Source: a virus. Taken from it: 64,000 nucleotides of DNA. Made by a program: the position numbers and the translations under genes. The stretch's first letter is position 1. Every line of letters begins with the position of its first letter. The stretch lies in IMG/VR virus record IMGVR_UViG_3300029922_000007, positions 1 through 64,000 of that record; one strand, 5' to 3'. Under the pieces are notes generated by a model, which was given only the letters and a program-made list of their open reading frames with translations, was not told where the DNA came from and made no database searches. Positions 22,004 through 30,413 of this stretch are shown here, one piece after another.

Positions 22004-22915
22004 TTAAATCATTTCAGCAAAATGTAATTTGCCGTGTTCTTTTGTACGGCACGCGTAGTTCTTGTTTACAGAATCGTCTACAGCTCTCATACTTACATTA
22101 AAGATTGCAGCGACGGCCCTACGCGAATCAAAAATCTCTTTAGTTTCTAAGCAGATAACTCTCTTATGAGATCCAGGCTTAGATTTTCTCTCAAGTCTAT
22201 TCTTTTCACACAGAGCTTGAATTGCAGGATCCTTAGAGCGGATTGAAAATCCCTTGATAGTGTCGGCCTTACCACGAATAACGTTAGTAATATTTGGAGC
22301 CTTTGCTCCAATGGCTTGAGCTAGATCTTCAGTTCCCGCAAATTCAACCCATACGCCGTTCATCAACGCCTCTACAGGCTTTTTATTCTTGATGGCAGCC
22401 GCCAAAGCCTGTTCGACGACCTTCGCCATATGGTCTGGATTGTCAGCGAGCCTCTTCTTCATACCCTCAGAAACCTTGTCGGCCCAAGTAATTTCTCGGC
22501 CAGTCATTTTTTGGCTCATTAGGGCTTTAGTTTCTGCGGTGTGGGTTTTTCCGGTGCATGATAGGACTCGTTTTTTCTTCTCTTCTTCAGATTGAATACG
22601 CCCCCTTACACCGTGACCACCCGTAGTCATGTTATATCCAAGGCCGCCGCCAAAACACAGACTGTTAAGCTCTTTAATCCAAAAGATTTCCCTATTGTCT
22701 AGTTCGGTTTCAAAAGTTACTTCAATGGTCTCGATCTTAAAGTTTTCTGCGCCATATTTACGAATAGCCCTACAGAGCGCTAATTCACTTCCAAGATTCG
22801 CAGTCCTAACATGCTTAGAAAACCTCAACTCCACCGTATAAACAGTCTGACCAACGTACAATTTGCCGTTGATGAGGTTAGTAATGAGGTAGATGGAGCC
22901 TAGAGAAGCTTTCAT
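22004..22915 (-). CDS. GIY-YIG homing endonuclease, 303 aa
   Basis: The GIY-YIG domain is at residues 6-95 (IYLITNLINGKLYVGQT; Glu in ELDNREIFW). It is followed by NUMOD3-like repeats (RIQSEEEKKKRVLSCTGKTHTAET) and HTH-type segments (DLAQAIGAKAPNITNVIRG; and DSRRAVAAIFNVSMRAVDDS). It sits between the sheath gene and 22912-23211, overlapping the latter's stop by 4 bp. The gene is intact and differs from the other three GIY-YIG proteins in its C-terminal DNA-binding part. Confidence 0.93.
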   Translation of the reverse strand: MKASLGSIYLITNLINGKLYVGQTVYTVELRFSKHVRTANLGSELALCRAIRKYGAENFKIETIEVTFETELDNREIFWIKELNSLCFGGGLGYNMTTGGHGVRGRIQSEEEKKKRVLSCTGKTHTAETKALMSQKMTGREITWADKVSEGMKKRLADNPDHMAKVVEQALAAAIKNKKPVEALMNGVWVEFAGTEDLAQAIGAKAPNITNVIRGKADTIKGFSIRSKDPAIQALCEKNRLERKSKPGSHKRVICLETKEIFDSRRAVAAIFNVSMRAVDDSVNKNYACRTKEHGKLHFAEMI

Positions 22916-23211
22916 TTAACCTTCAATCCGAAATGGTCGCAACCCCTCTTAAAGTCTTCTGGCGAATCCATTTTGATAGTCTTGAGATGCAACCAAAGAG
23001 CTTTTTCAAGATTCTTAGCTTCGCCATATTTCTTTTTATTGCTGGCCCAAAACTTGCGAAACTCTTCACGTTTCTGTTCTTCAGTAAGCGACGGGGCTTG
23101 AGGCCTATGAAGAGAAGCCCTATAGGCACGAGATTCAGCCAAGGTCATCTCCTTGGGCTTAGACTCCACCATGGGCTGTTCAAGTTGTCTGAGTTTCGTC
23201 GGCTTTGCCAT
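22912..23211 (-). CDS. Virion-module hypothetical protein, 99 aa
   Basis: The protein is charged and helical, with EQKREEFRKFWASNKKKYGEAKNLEKALWLHLK and a C-terminal EDFKRGCDHFGLKVK. It lies in the minus-strand structural operon upstream of the sheath. It may be an assembly factor or minor virion protein. No family is recognised. Confidence 0.75.
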   Translation of the reverse strand: MAKPTKLRQLEQPMVESKPKEMTLAESRAYRASLHRPQAPSLTEEQKREEFRKFWASNKKKYGEAKNLEKALWLHLKTIKMDSPEDFKRGCDHFGLKVK

Positions 23212-23214
23212 TGG

Positions 23215-23832
23215 TTATCCTGGTAGCTTTGGTTTGGACATTTGGTGGATTTGATCGAGGGTTTGCTGGTGGGAAGACTTAGCTTGCGCCGTTCCAACTT
23301 GAACTCCGTGAGGAGTAGCCCCGCGAGCACTGGCAGTTGCACCAACACCGGCAGCGCTAGTAGACGTGGGGGCATCGGCTCTACCGTGTTGTACTGCGGT
23401 ATTAACGCCTTTTTCATATCCAGTCTCAGCCTTATCCATTTCGGGAGCAGCTTTTTGGCTCTTCTTCATTTCCATTTTACCCATAAACTTAGCGAGCTTA
23501 TAGGAACCCTTTTCACGATGTTCTTGCTTTTCAGCTTCAGGATTCTCAGATTCATGGGCTTCAACTTCATGTTCAACTTTTTCGCCAAGTTCAGCATCCT
23601 GCTTCTCATCAGGGTTCTTTTCGGACATTTCCATATCTTCGGACTTGCCCATTTTGGCTTTAATCGAACCATTGATCTTGTCGGCAGTTTTCTTGGAATA
23701 GCCTTCGCCTTCCAACTTATGCTCAATTTTATCCCATTCCCCTTTAGCCAATGGAGAAAGTTTAAAAAGTTCCTGGGCTTTCGCCAGAACCATCATAGCT
23801 GCCTGTTGTGGGGTATAAACTTTGTCTGCCAT
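23215..23832 (-). CDS. Charged virion-module protein, 205 aa
   Basis: The start is at ATG 23832 behind TTAGGAG, not at the upstream in-frame start. The N-terminal 55 residues form a helical domain (QAAMMVLAKAQELFKLSPLAKGEWDKIE). The rest is highly charged and low in complexity, with repeated KSE/KSQ-type segments and a Ser/Ala/Gly-rich C terminus. The composition is like scaffolding or internal virion proteins. A CCAATCTTA box lies 18 bp upstream. Confidence 0.75.
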   Translation of the reverse strand: MADKVYTPQQAAMMVLAKAQELFKLSPLAKGEWDKIEHKLEGEGYSKKTADKINGSIKAKMGKSEDMEMSEKNPDEKQDAELGEKVEHEVEAHESENPEAEKQEHREKGSYKLAKFMGKMEMKKSQKAAPEMDKAETGYEKGVNTAVQHGRADAPTSTSAAGVGATASARGATPHGVQVGTAQAKSSHQQTLDQIHQMSKPKLPG

Positions 23833-23850
23833 GGGAACTCCTAATAACAA

Positions 23851-23859
23851 TAAGATTGG
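23851..23859 (-). promoter_or_regulatory. CAATCTTA-type candidate late promoter
   Basis: CCAATCTTA on the minus strand is followed by TTGTTATTAGGAGTTCCC and the ATG at 23832. Confidence 0.65.
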
Positions 23860-23863
23860 ACGA

Positions 23864-24133
23864 TCACTTTCGTTTGGATCTAGCGTTGCTCAAAAACTCG
23901 TGAAGTGCTTGAATACTTTTCTTCTTAAATGATTGATTTTGTTCACTTTTATAAAATTGAGAAGGCTTATCCATCGCCTGTCCAGGTTTTTTAGCCTTAG
24001 CTTGCTTCACTACGGCCTGAGAGCCGACCTTATTTGGACTAGCGGTATTTGATTGTGTAGGAGAAACAACACCCGGAACTGGAGTAATCTGAGTTGATTG
24101 AAGACCGCCCATGCTGACTTTTTTGATGTTCAT
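23864..24133 (-). CDS. Virion-module hypothetical protein, 89 aa
   Basis: A Pro/Ser/Gln-rich disordered N-terminal half (TQITPVPGVVSPTQSNTASP) is followed by a basic helical C terminus (YKSEQNQSFKKKSIQALHEFLSNARSKRK). It includes a KSE motif shared with other head and virion proteins here. The ATG is 6 nt from a CCAATCTTA box with no ribosome-binding site, again suggesting leaderless expression. Confidence 0.7.
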   Translation of the reverse strand: MNIKKVSMGGLQSTQITPVPGVVSPTQSNTASPNKVGSQAVVKQAKAKKPGQAMDKPSQFYKSEQNQSFKKKSIQALHEFLSNARSKRK

Positions 24134-24139
24134 CTAGGG

Positions 24140-24148
24140 TAAGATTGG
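24140..24148 (-). promoter_or_regulatory. CAATCTTA-type candidate late promoter at leaderless distance
   Basis: CCAATCTTA on the minus strand is followed by CCCTAG and the ATG of 23864-24133. Confidence 0.6.
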
Positions 24149-24211
24149 GGATGATTTTAACAAAATATGGTACTTATAGTTAGAGGCCGAAATCTTTTAG
24201 TCAGCTTTTAG

Positions 24212-24712
24212 CTAAAGATAGGAGGCATCTATTCTATTCCCCTTAGCGCTATTCGCAGATTTAGTTAATATCTGCAAGTTCCAGGGTACGTGTAAACCTC
24301 TTACATTTTTGCCCAATAAGGGCAAGATATGATCAACTTCATGGGGAATGCCAGTTTCCTTAGTCTTTCTAGCAGCTTCTATATAGAATTCGTCTATTTT
24401 ATTGTAGTCTGATTCGGTAAGCCAGGAAGGGGTAGCTTGGATTTTGGCTGCGTTTCTTCTGGCTGTAGCAGAGTTCACCAGCGCAGCATTTTCCTTTTTA
24501 TAGAGAGAAGACCTCGTATTTTCTTTTTTCTTATTTTCTACATAATACTGAGCATTATACGCGCTTCTAGTTTCTTTGTTCTTAGCTCTAGATATTTCAT
24601 CGTATGCCTTAGCACACAGCTTACATTTATGCTGAAAACCGTCTTTGGCCCCCTTATCCTTACTAAAATAGCTAATCTCTTTATTTTCCTTACACTTAGA
24701 ACATACCTTCAT
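24212..24712 (-). CDS. HNH homing endonuclease, 166 aa
   Basis: The N-terminal zinc finger (CSKCKENKE, then CKLC) is followed by a charged helical linker and a C-terminal HNH-type site HEVDHILPLLGKNVRGLHVPWNLQIL. It is one of a pair of close paralogs in this window (with 36043-36579). It is inserted between the neck-type gene 24731-25699 and 23864-24133. The gene is intact with its own TGATATATC box 6 nt before the ATG. Confidence 0.93.
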   Translation of the reverse strand: MKVCSKCKENKEISYFSKDKGAKDGFQHKCKLCAKAYDEISRAKNKETRSAYNAQYYVENKKKENTRSSLYKKENAALVNSATARRNAAKIQATPSWLTESDYNKIDEFYIEAARKTKETGIPHEVDHILPLLGKNVRGLHVPWNLQILTKSANSAKGNRIDASYL

Positions 24713-24718
24713 ATATAG

Positions 24719-24727
24719 GATATATCA
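24719..24727 (-). promoter_or_regulatory. TGATATATC -10-like box at leaderless distance
   Basis: TGATATATC on the minus strand is followed by CTATAT and the ATG of the HNH gene at 24712. The spacing equals that of the CAATCTTA boxes in front of the two other HNH genes. Confidence 0.5.
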
Positions 24728-24730
24728 CAA

Positions 24731-25699
24731 CTACTCATTTTCATAGGCAATATCTTGAAGAGTTTGCCAATTAACGGTGTCGGGATTCTCAAACGTGTCT
24801 GTTAAGTTACTAAGGATCTTCAAACCACCAGGAAAGACAATGTCTTCCACATAGCGATGGGGCTGTTCAATCCATCTATTTTCAACTTGACCTTCAAGAG
24901 TGATATCGCGAGCCCAAATTACTTGACCTGCATCTGAATAATCTGGGTCTGGATACATTTTACCAGACTTAACGACGCTTTCAGCAAACCCATCTGCCTC
25001 TAACAGGCTTTGACGATATCTCAATAGAGAATACGTAGCTATAGCATGCAACCATAGAAGGGTGTTCTGGTCCATGGCCTTGCAGCTGACTTTATAGCTC
25101 TCCTGAAAGAATGTACCACCAATCCTAGCCTCAAAATATCTATACTCTGGAATAACACCATAAAGTGTCGCATTTAGAGATAGTCCCGTTAAAAGTTGGA
25201 CTTGAGTAGAGCTAACGACGGATTGGACCACATACGCACTGCCGGTAGTTGGATCCACCAAAGCCATCCCAGGAGAAACGAGGTTAAGGGTTTGAGCGGA
25301 AGTGAAGGTAAATACACCAAGAGTTGGATCATACGAACCAGAAGTTGGTTTGATGACATACGGGATAGGTTTATTTACTTCCGAAGGAGATAGGTGGATC
25401 TTTTCGGTAGTTAAATCGGCTAATCTCTTCATGTCCGGCTTTTCGTTACTCGTACCAATGTCAATTACGATTGCAGGAAATTCAAGTTTATCATCTCGTT
25501 CGGACATAACGATATTAATGCGATTATTGGCTAACCACTGAGAGCATGATTCGATTTGTGAACCATAGAGTTTTCTGAGATAGGGATTAGCTACCGTATC
25601 CCCAAGAATATCGTTAAGAAGCCAGGGATTCTTTGTGATGTCTTCTAGGCCAAGAGTTAAGGCCGCTTTTATTCTAAGATCTCCAAAAAATAAGCTCAT
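24731..25699 (-). CDS. Probable neck / tail-completion protein, 322 aa
   Basis: The protein lies between the gp10-like neck gene and the sheath-side genes. Its N-terminal part (SLFFGDLRIKAALTLGLEDI), a beta-rich middle with SPGMALVDPTTGSAYVVQSV and a C-terminal domain with MYPDPDYSDAGQVIWARDI are compatible with a tail terminator or connector. Its start is 3 bp from the stop of 25703-26482. Assignment is from gene order; no sequence motif is decisive. Confidence 0.7.
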   Translation of the reverse strand: MSLFFGDLRIKAALTLGLEDITKNPWLLNDILGDTVANPYLRKLYGSQIESCSQWLANNRINIVMSERDDKLEFPAIVIDIGTSNEKPDMKRLADLTTEKIHLSPSEVNKPIPYVIKPTSGSYDPTLGVFTFTSAQTLNLVSPGMALVDPTTGSAYVVQSVVSSTQVQLLTGLSLNATLYGVIPEYRYFEARIGGTFFQESYKVSCKAMDQNTLLWLHAIATYSLLRYRQSLLEADGFAESVVKSGKMYPDPDYSDAGQVIWARDITLEGQVENRWIEQPHRYVEDIVFPGGLKILSNLTDTFENPDTVNWQTLQDIAYENE

Positions 25700-25702
25700 A
25701 GA

Positions 25703-26482
25703 TTACCTATACTTTTCTAGAATTTTGGGAAGCCAAGTATTTTCCCATTCTTGAATTGCGAACTGTTCGGCCTTATTGAATGCATCCAAAGGCTCTACTG
25801 GAGGATGTATCCACTTTCCATTTTGGTCTTCTGTAACGGTTCTAAAAGTAGTAATAGTCCTTTTGGTAGACCCATCTTTTTGTTTGGTCTGGTAGATGTT
25901 TAGCCCATGAAGTTGGGGGGTATTACCCTTTCCAGGAGTAAAACTGTCGATATTCATGCTATGAAGTTTACCAAGCCTAGGACTTCCATTTTTATCGAGT
26001 TCCAACTTCTTATATGGAATTCCTTTTTTTGCTAGCTCTGCTTTGACTTTATTCACCATACCTTGCTCGTATCCAGCAGTATTCGGAGACATTTCGCTAG
26101 GAGTCTTACCTTGATTCATAGGAACGATACGATATTTCTTGCCATCCTTAGAAGTCTCGATTTCACCCTTACCGTCTCTTTGTGTATTGAGCAGTCCAGG
26201 TTTCATGTCGTAGGGGGCGGAGATTCCATCTTCAATCCAAACTGCAGACTCCTTCAAAGTAATAACCCAAAGATTCTCGTCTATTTGTTCGGGTTCGCCG
26301 AGAGCCTCTAAGTAGTCTTTACGAAATGAATGGAGCGTTTGGGCATCTTCCTTAATATGGGCATGAGTAGCTATAGCCAACCCTTGGATACCCTTTTTTA
26401 GGTCCCTGGTTATGTCTTTACTGAATTCTTCCATGTATTCAGTCAGGCTATCAATATTGAGATTAACTTTGATATCGCCCAT
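25703..26482 (-). CDS. HK97-gp10-like neck / head-tail protein, 259 aa
   Basis: The N-terminal helix with a basic face (MEEFSKDITRDLKKGIQGLAIATHAHIKEDA), followed by VITLKESAVWIEDGISAPYDMKPGLL, resembles head-tail joining proteins of the HK97-gp10 class, though longer. The C-terminal half is beta-rich with TKRTITTFRTVTED and a Trp-rich end. It is part of the operon of neck genes running towards the sheath. Confidence 0.65.
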   Translation of the reverse strand: MGDIKVNLNIDSLTEYMEEFSKDITRDLKKGIQGLAIATHAHIKEDAQTLHSFRKDYLEALGEPEQIDENLWVITLKESAVWIEDGISAPYDMKPGLLNTQRDGKGEIETSKDGKKYRIVPMNQGKTPSEMSPNTAGYEQGMVNKVKAELAKKGIPYKKLELDKNGSPRLGKLHSMNIDSFTPGKGNTPQLHGLNIYQTKQKDGSTKRTITTFRTVTEDQNGKWIHPPVEPLDAFNKAEQFAIQEWENTWLPKILEKYR

Positions 26483-26483
26483 A

Positions 26484-26684
26484 TTAAACCTTCGGAGGCT
26501 TAATTGGAACGCCAGAAGGGCCTTGCACTCGACCTTGTTTCATATCAATGAAGCGTACCACTCCATTGTTGTCCGTGACTTTCATTTGTCCCTTACCATT
26601 AATTCCTTTTTCGGGAATAGGGTCTTTAGCGAGATGGGGAGTAGAGTGTTTTGCCGAGAGCTTTGAGGCCGGGGTAATTCCCAT
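26484..26684 (-). CDS. Small virion-module protein, 66 aa
   Basis: A short protein with a probable beta-hairpin domain (MKVTDNNGVVRFIDMKQGRVQGPSG). Its start overlaps the stop of the Cys-rich gene upstream (TAATG), so it is co-translated. No family is recognised. It might be a head-decoration or neck accessory protein judging from position. Confidence 0.65.
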   Translation of the reverse strand: MGITPASKLSAKHSTPHLAKDPIPEKGINGKGQMKVTDNNGVVRFIDMKQGRVQGPSGVPIKPPKV

Positions 26685-28051
26685 TACCCCGCCGCTTTTG
26701 GGTCGGGCTGACCCTCCGCTGGGCTAGCTCCGCCACCAGGAGGGGCTGGCGGTGGTGCTGCAGGCGCGGCCTGTTCCGGTGGCATTTCTTGTCCTGGCTG
26801 TCCAGCTTGCATCTGAGGTTTCAAGCCAAGTAATTCGCAAAGAGAGATCATACTCTTAAGCATCTGAATGCAAGACTGATAAAGTGGCATATTTTGCTCT
26901 TTAGTAGCTTCCAAGGACGCCTTGTTGGCTTTGAATCCAGCCAGAGTCTGGCCGACCATATCTAGAACTTGCTGACGCTTCTGTTCATTGGCATGGTCGT
27001 CGAGTCCACCTTGCATAACGGACGCCATATCTGGTTGATCTTGCTGTCCACCAAAAGCAGCTTCTTCATCCGAAATATCGCCCTTTTGTGCATCGCCAAA
27101 GTTTTCTGGAACCGAAGTTCCTTCTTCCATAGCATCGCCTTGCGGTAGTTCCGTATTGTCAATTTTCTGAGCTTCTTCAGCAGGAGGAGTTCCCTGTCCT
27201 GGCTGTTGATCAAGCATATCCAAAACTTCTTCAGCAGTCTCATGGCCTTGAGTCTTAGGGGGCTCTTGTCCACTTTGTGCCGGAGTATTTTCCGAAGCTT
27301 CCCCATACATTTTTTGGCATTCAGGGCAGTTATCTGGACCATCGCTATCGGGGAGAACATCATCCGAAGACAATCCTGGATTGGCCTGTTCTACGGTTTC
27401 ATCTTCGCAATAAGGACAGTCTTCTTCTTCTCCACCGGCCTGCTCTGCATTCACGTCCTGACAATATGGACAGGTATCTTCCATACCAGCAGTACCATTG
27501 GCATTCTCTACAGCATCAAGGTCCTGACAATATTGACAGTTATCCGTACGATTATCTTCGTTTTCAGCACAATAGGGACAATCATCATGATCTTCAGGAT
27601 CATGCATTCCTTCGCGTTCGTTAGTTTCAGGAACCGACTCCTCTTCAGACTTATGGAGATAGCAAGCGTGTTTTGCGAATTCGGCCTTATGAAAATCGCA
27701 GGACTTGCCGAGATTGGGTTTAGGCATAGCTTTCATTTCGCCTAAGACTTTGCTAGCTCTCCCATGCGCCATTTCCTTAAAGGTTTTACTGCCAGGCATT
27801 TTATTTGACATTCTAGCTGCAGATCCGGCTTCACTCCAACTCATTCCTGGATGGGCGGTGCGGTTAATGCCTTTTTGGCCCTCTTCTTTGTGGCCTAATT
27901 TTTCATCCATAAATTTCGTGCGCTCTGTAGATCTAGAACCTCTAGCCGCACGTTTATCTTCGGGGCTTTTTCCTTCATCAACCCTAGCCTTATGCAAATC
28001 GCAGGTCTTATGGTCTCGTTCGTGCTTATGAAGCTTACAAATCTTTTTCAT
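26684..28051 (-). CDS. Cys-rich, acidic virion-module protein with repeated CPYC knuckles, 455 aa
   Basis: The N terminus contains two C-x-LHK motifs and a second pair (CDFHK, CYLHK) near residue 120. Residues of about 145-245 contain five CxxC knuckles (CPYC, CQYC, CPYC, CPYC, CPEC), each preceded by an acidic stretch and spaced about 20 residues apart. The C-terminal third is helical, then Pro/Gly/Ala-rich. It could bind several metal ions. It is unusual for a head or neck module and unlike the neighbouring proteins; function unknown. Confidence 0.8.
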   Translation of the reverse strand: MKKICKLHKHERDHKTCDLHKARVDEGKSPEDKRAARGSRSTERTKFMDEKLGHKEEGQKGINRTAHPGMSWSEAGSAARMSNKMPGSKTFKEMAHGRASKVLGEMKAMPKPNLGKSCDFHKAEFAKHACYLHKSEEESVPETNEREGMHDPEDHDDCPYCAENEDNRTDNCQYCQDLDAVENANGTAGMEDTCPYCQDVNAEQAGGEEEDCPYCEDETVEQANPGLSSDDVLPDSDGPDNCPECQKMYGEASENTPAQSGQEPPKTQGHETAEEVLDMLDQQPGQGTPPAEEAQKIDNTELPQGDAMEEGTSVPENFGDAQKGDISDEEAAFGGQQDQPDMASVMQGGLDDHANEQKRQQVLDMVGQTLAGFKANKASLEATKEQNMPLYQSCIQMLKSMISLCELLGLKPQMQAGQPGQEMPPEQAAPAAPPPAPPGGGASPAEGQPDPKAAG

Positions 28052-28968
28052 TTTTTGGCCCTCAGGGTCTCAAGCAACATTTCTGCGTTTTCTGGATCCC
28101 AGCCTCTGGAAAACTTAATTTGGATACCGTCTTCAGATTTTTTAATCCAAATTTTACGGTTTTGATCCTGACCCATACAAATGCAGCCTGCATAGGTTAG
28201 GTTGCCAAAAATTTCCTGCCCACAATCCAAGCAATCTCTGGTCTCGCTTTTCGCAATCTCAACATGGTATTCTTGCGTCTTAGGCTTCTTCTTACGATCT
28301 AAAAATTCTTTGAGAGGCGAGCCCTTCTTTGCAGGGGCTTCTTTTTTCATTACGTCTTTAGCCTCAAGATTAATAGGTCCTACTGGAGCCGAAATATGCG
28401 GTACCGGAAGAGGTCGCGACATTTTGTCGTGATTAGTGTCGGGATGAACTATAGCTTCGGCCAATTTGCCCATCATAAGCTTGTGGATGGCTTCACGTTC
28501 GGCCATCTTATTCTCTACAACCCTAGACACCAAACAATGAAGTTCCATTCGGTCATCGATCAGTTTTTGGACTTCACGCTTCGTATCTTCAGAAAGACCC
28601 GATTCGTTCTTGCTAAGACTGTCGAGATCGAACAGCTCAAATTTAGATAAAAGGGCAGCACCGATACTAGGAATAGACCTACCGTGGAAGAAGTCTCTAC
28701 CGTTACCCCTAGAAAGGCTGAAAGAAAATTGATCGTCGCCAGTTTTCTTAATACCTAAAAATTCTTTTTCTCCAAAGGGTAAGTCTATCTGCTTAGTTTC
28801 ACCCTTAGCCATAGGTTGAAGTTCGCTAATCAATAGGGACATAACAGCCCTAGGAACGACCTTCAAATCAGCCATGACCCTATCGGAAGTCACGCCTGTA
28901 CTCTTAGCTAGAGTTCCCAAAAACTCTTTGTCTAGGATCCGATTAAGGAGGTCGTCATTCTTAGCCAT
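28048..28968 (-). CDS. Virion-module protein with C-terminal zinc ribbon, 306 aa
   Basis: The true start is taken as ATG 28968 (AKNDDLLNRIL), since the frame upstream has no ribosome-binding site. The main part is helical. Near residue 250 there is a CLDCGQEIFGN...CIC ribbon, and IAKSETRDC and IKKSEDG contain the KSE motif that recurs in head proteins. It overlaps the stop of the upstream gene's neighbourhood closely and the ATG of 28051 by 4 bp. A structural or internal head protein is likely. Confidence 0.75.
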   Translation of the reverse strand: MAKNDDLLNRILDKEFLGTLAKSTGVTSDRVMADLKVVPRAVMSLLISELQPMAKGETKQIDLPFGEKEFLGIKKTGDDQFSFSLSRGNGRDFFHGRSIPSIGAALLSKFELFDLDSLSKNESGLSEDTKREVQKLIDDRMELHCLVSRVVENKMAEREAIHKLMMGKLAEAIVHPDTNHDKMSRPLPVPHISAPVGPINLEAKDVMKKEAPAKKGSPLKEFLDRKKKPKTQEYHVEIAKSETRDCLDCGQEIFGNLTYAGCICMGQDQNRKIWIKKSEDGIQIKFSRGWDPENAEMLLETLRAKK

Positions 28969-28973
28969 TTTTT

Positions 28974-29411
28974 TTATGAAGAGCTTTGAGCAGCAATCCA
29001 GGTAGAATCTTCGACAAGGTAAACAAACATAGTGGCTGCCGAAGTGATAATCCAAGTATTGTTACCCATGGAGAGATAGGTCCAAGAATTAGGAGGGCAA
29101 GGAACGCCAGCGTTACCGTTAGCGTCCACAGCGCCGAGTGCCTGAGAAGTAACAGATGGGGTGTTACCAATAGTGACAGTCCCAACAGCTCCGGCATTGT
29201 TATAAATTGCAACATTCATGCCAGCCTTAGGAAGGCCAGTTGCAGCCGTTGCTTGAGTGGTCCAGCTAGTACTCGTAGGAATTGGGATCAGGTGTGGACC
29301 GACGTTAAGGGTCTTTTTGGCCCCAGAATGGTAGTTATTCTCAATAACATCAGCATCATATGGAGAACCATCCCCAGCAATACTCGTAACGCGCCTGTAT
29401 TTAATACCCAT
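28974..29411 (-). CDS. Probable virion decoration / structural protein, 145 aa
   Basis: The sequence is rich in Thr, Ala, Ser and Gly, and beta-rich (MNVAIYNNAGAVGTVTIGNTPSV; WTYLSMGNNTWIITS), resembling small head or tail decoration proteins. A CCAATCTTA box precedes it, followed by a TAAGGAG ribosome-binding site, indicating high late expression. It has no characteristic motif that fixes the role. Confidence 0.7.
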   Translation of the reverse strand: MGIKYRRVTSIAGDGSPYDADVIENNYHSGAKKTLNVGPHLIPIPTSTSWTTQATAATGLPKAGMNVAIYNNAGAVGTVTIGNTPSVTSQALGAVDANGNAGVPCPPNSWTYLSMGNNTWIITSAATMFVYLVEDSTWIAAQSSS

Positions 29412-29442
29412 AAAATTAATTCTCCTTAGAGACTATATCAGT

Positions 29443-29451
29443 TAAGATTGG
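29443..29451 (-). promoter_or_regulatory. CAATCTTA-type candidate late promoter
   Basis: CCAATCTTA on the minus strand is followed by ACTGATATAGT and TAAGGAG before the ATG at 29411. Both box types occur here in tandem. Confidence 0.65.
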
Positions 29452-29456
29452 AGAGG

Positions 29457-30413
29457 TTAGCTCTCCGACCCATCTTCTTTAAAAAGCGTCATATCTACTA
29501 TAATTGAACTGGGATTAGGAGTGACAGTCCCCAAAGGCTCCTGGACCGCCCGATCTGGGGTTTTGGATAGAGTGGTGTTCTTAGGATCGCCCTTGTTCTG
29601 GTTATGGTATAGGTACTCTCTTTGTATGGTAGCATTATATGCCATACGTTCAGCCTGACGTACTCCACCTTCGGTAACTACAGCCATACGAACTTCCTTA
29701 GGAAGGGCCACAACATAGAAGAAAGCCTTGTAGGTATATCTAATGCTGTATACGCGACCTAATCCCGTAGAAGGGTTATGGCCCGGATTTTTACCTGTAG
29801 CGAGCCAAGAAATATTCCCTTGAGGGGTGATCACGTAGTCTAGGCCCTCAACATACTGGACATTGTTAGAGTCATAGATAGGAAGGTCCATGCAAATTAT
29901 TGGGAACATCGGAGTATTAATTCCAGATTCGTAGACCATCTTCTGATAATTGATCACCCTAACATCACAATTGGGGTCAGAAACATAAACTCTATCTCCC
30001 GGCGCAAGAAGGATTCTGCATTGGTTGTCCTGAGGGTTAGTGTTAATTTGGCCAGGAGTGTCCCTACCCATATCGTAGAACCTGGGAAGAATTAGATTTG
30101 ATACGCTAGGATCGTCCGTACCGCCATCGGTCCTGCGTTTATCTCTAGTATTGGAAACTTCTGCGGCAGTGAAATGCCCCTTAAAGATGTATATGGAACC
30201 GTTTGAAGTTATAGTGTCAACTCCTCCTTCTCTGCGGTAATCACCCCTATCGTTCAATCCAATAGGAGAAGGCATGCAGGCATAGTGAGCATACGAAATT
30301 CCCTGGCTCAGAACGAAACTATCGTCTTGATTTAAATTAAAAGAGGTCTGCACAATGGGGCAATATCCGTTGATGGACTGCAACTGTTCTCCTTTAGGCG
30401 GCCTTATACTCAC
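29457..30413 (-). CDS. Structural protein of unknown role, 318 aa
   Basis: The start codon is GTG at 30413 (SIRPPKGEQ), overlapping the end of a Vsr-like nuclease gene by 20 bp. The protein is largely beta-structured (ILLAPGDRVYVSDPNCDVRVI; GLGRVYSIRYTYKAFFYVV). Its C terminus contains MTLFKEDG. Its place among neck and head genes suggests a virion structural component. I do not recognise a domain. Confidence 0.75.
   Translation of the reverse strand: MSIRPPKGEQLQSINGYCPIVQTSFNLNQDDSFVLSQGISYAHYACMPSPIGLNDRGDYRREGGVDTITSNGSIYIFKGHFTAAEVSNTRDKRRTDGGTDDPSVSNLILPRFYDMGRDTPGQINTNPQDNQCRILLAPGDRVYVSDPNCDVRVINYQKMVYESGINTPMFPIICMDLPIYDSNNVQYVEGLDYVITPQGNISWLATGKNPGHNPSTGLGRVYSIRYTYKAFFYVVALPKEVRMAVVTEGGVRQAERMAYNATIQREYLYHNQNKGDPKNTTLSKTPDRAVQEPLGTVTPNPSSIIVDMTLFKEDGSES

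Noticed and set aside
27206-27745. Plus-strand open frame of 179 codons
   Set aside because: Antisense of the Cys-rich virion gene; hydrophobic low-complexity translation and no ribosome-binding site.
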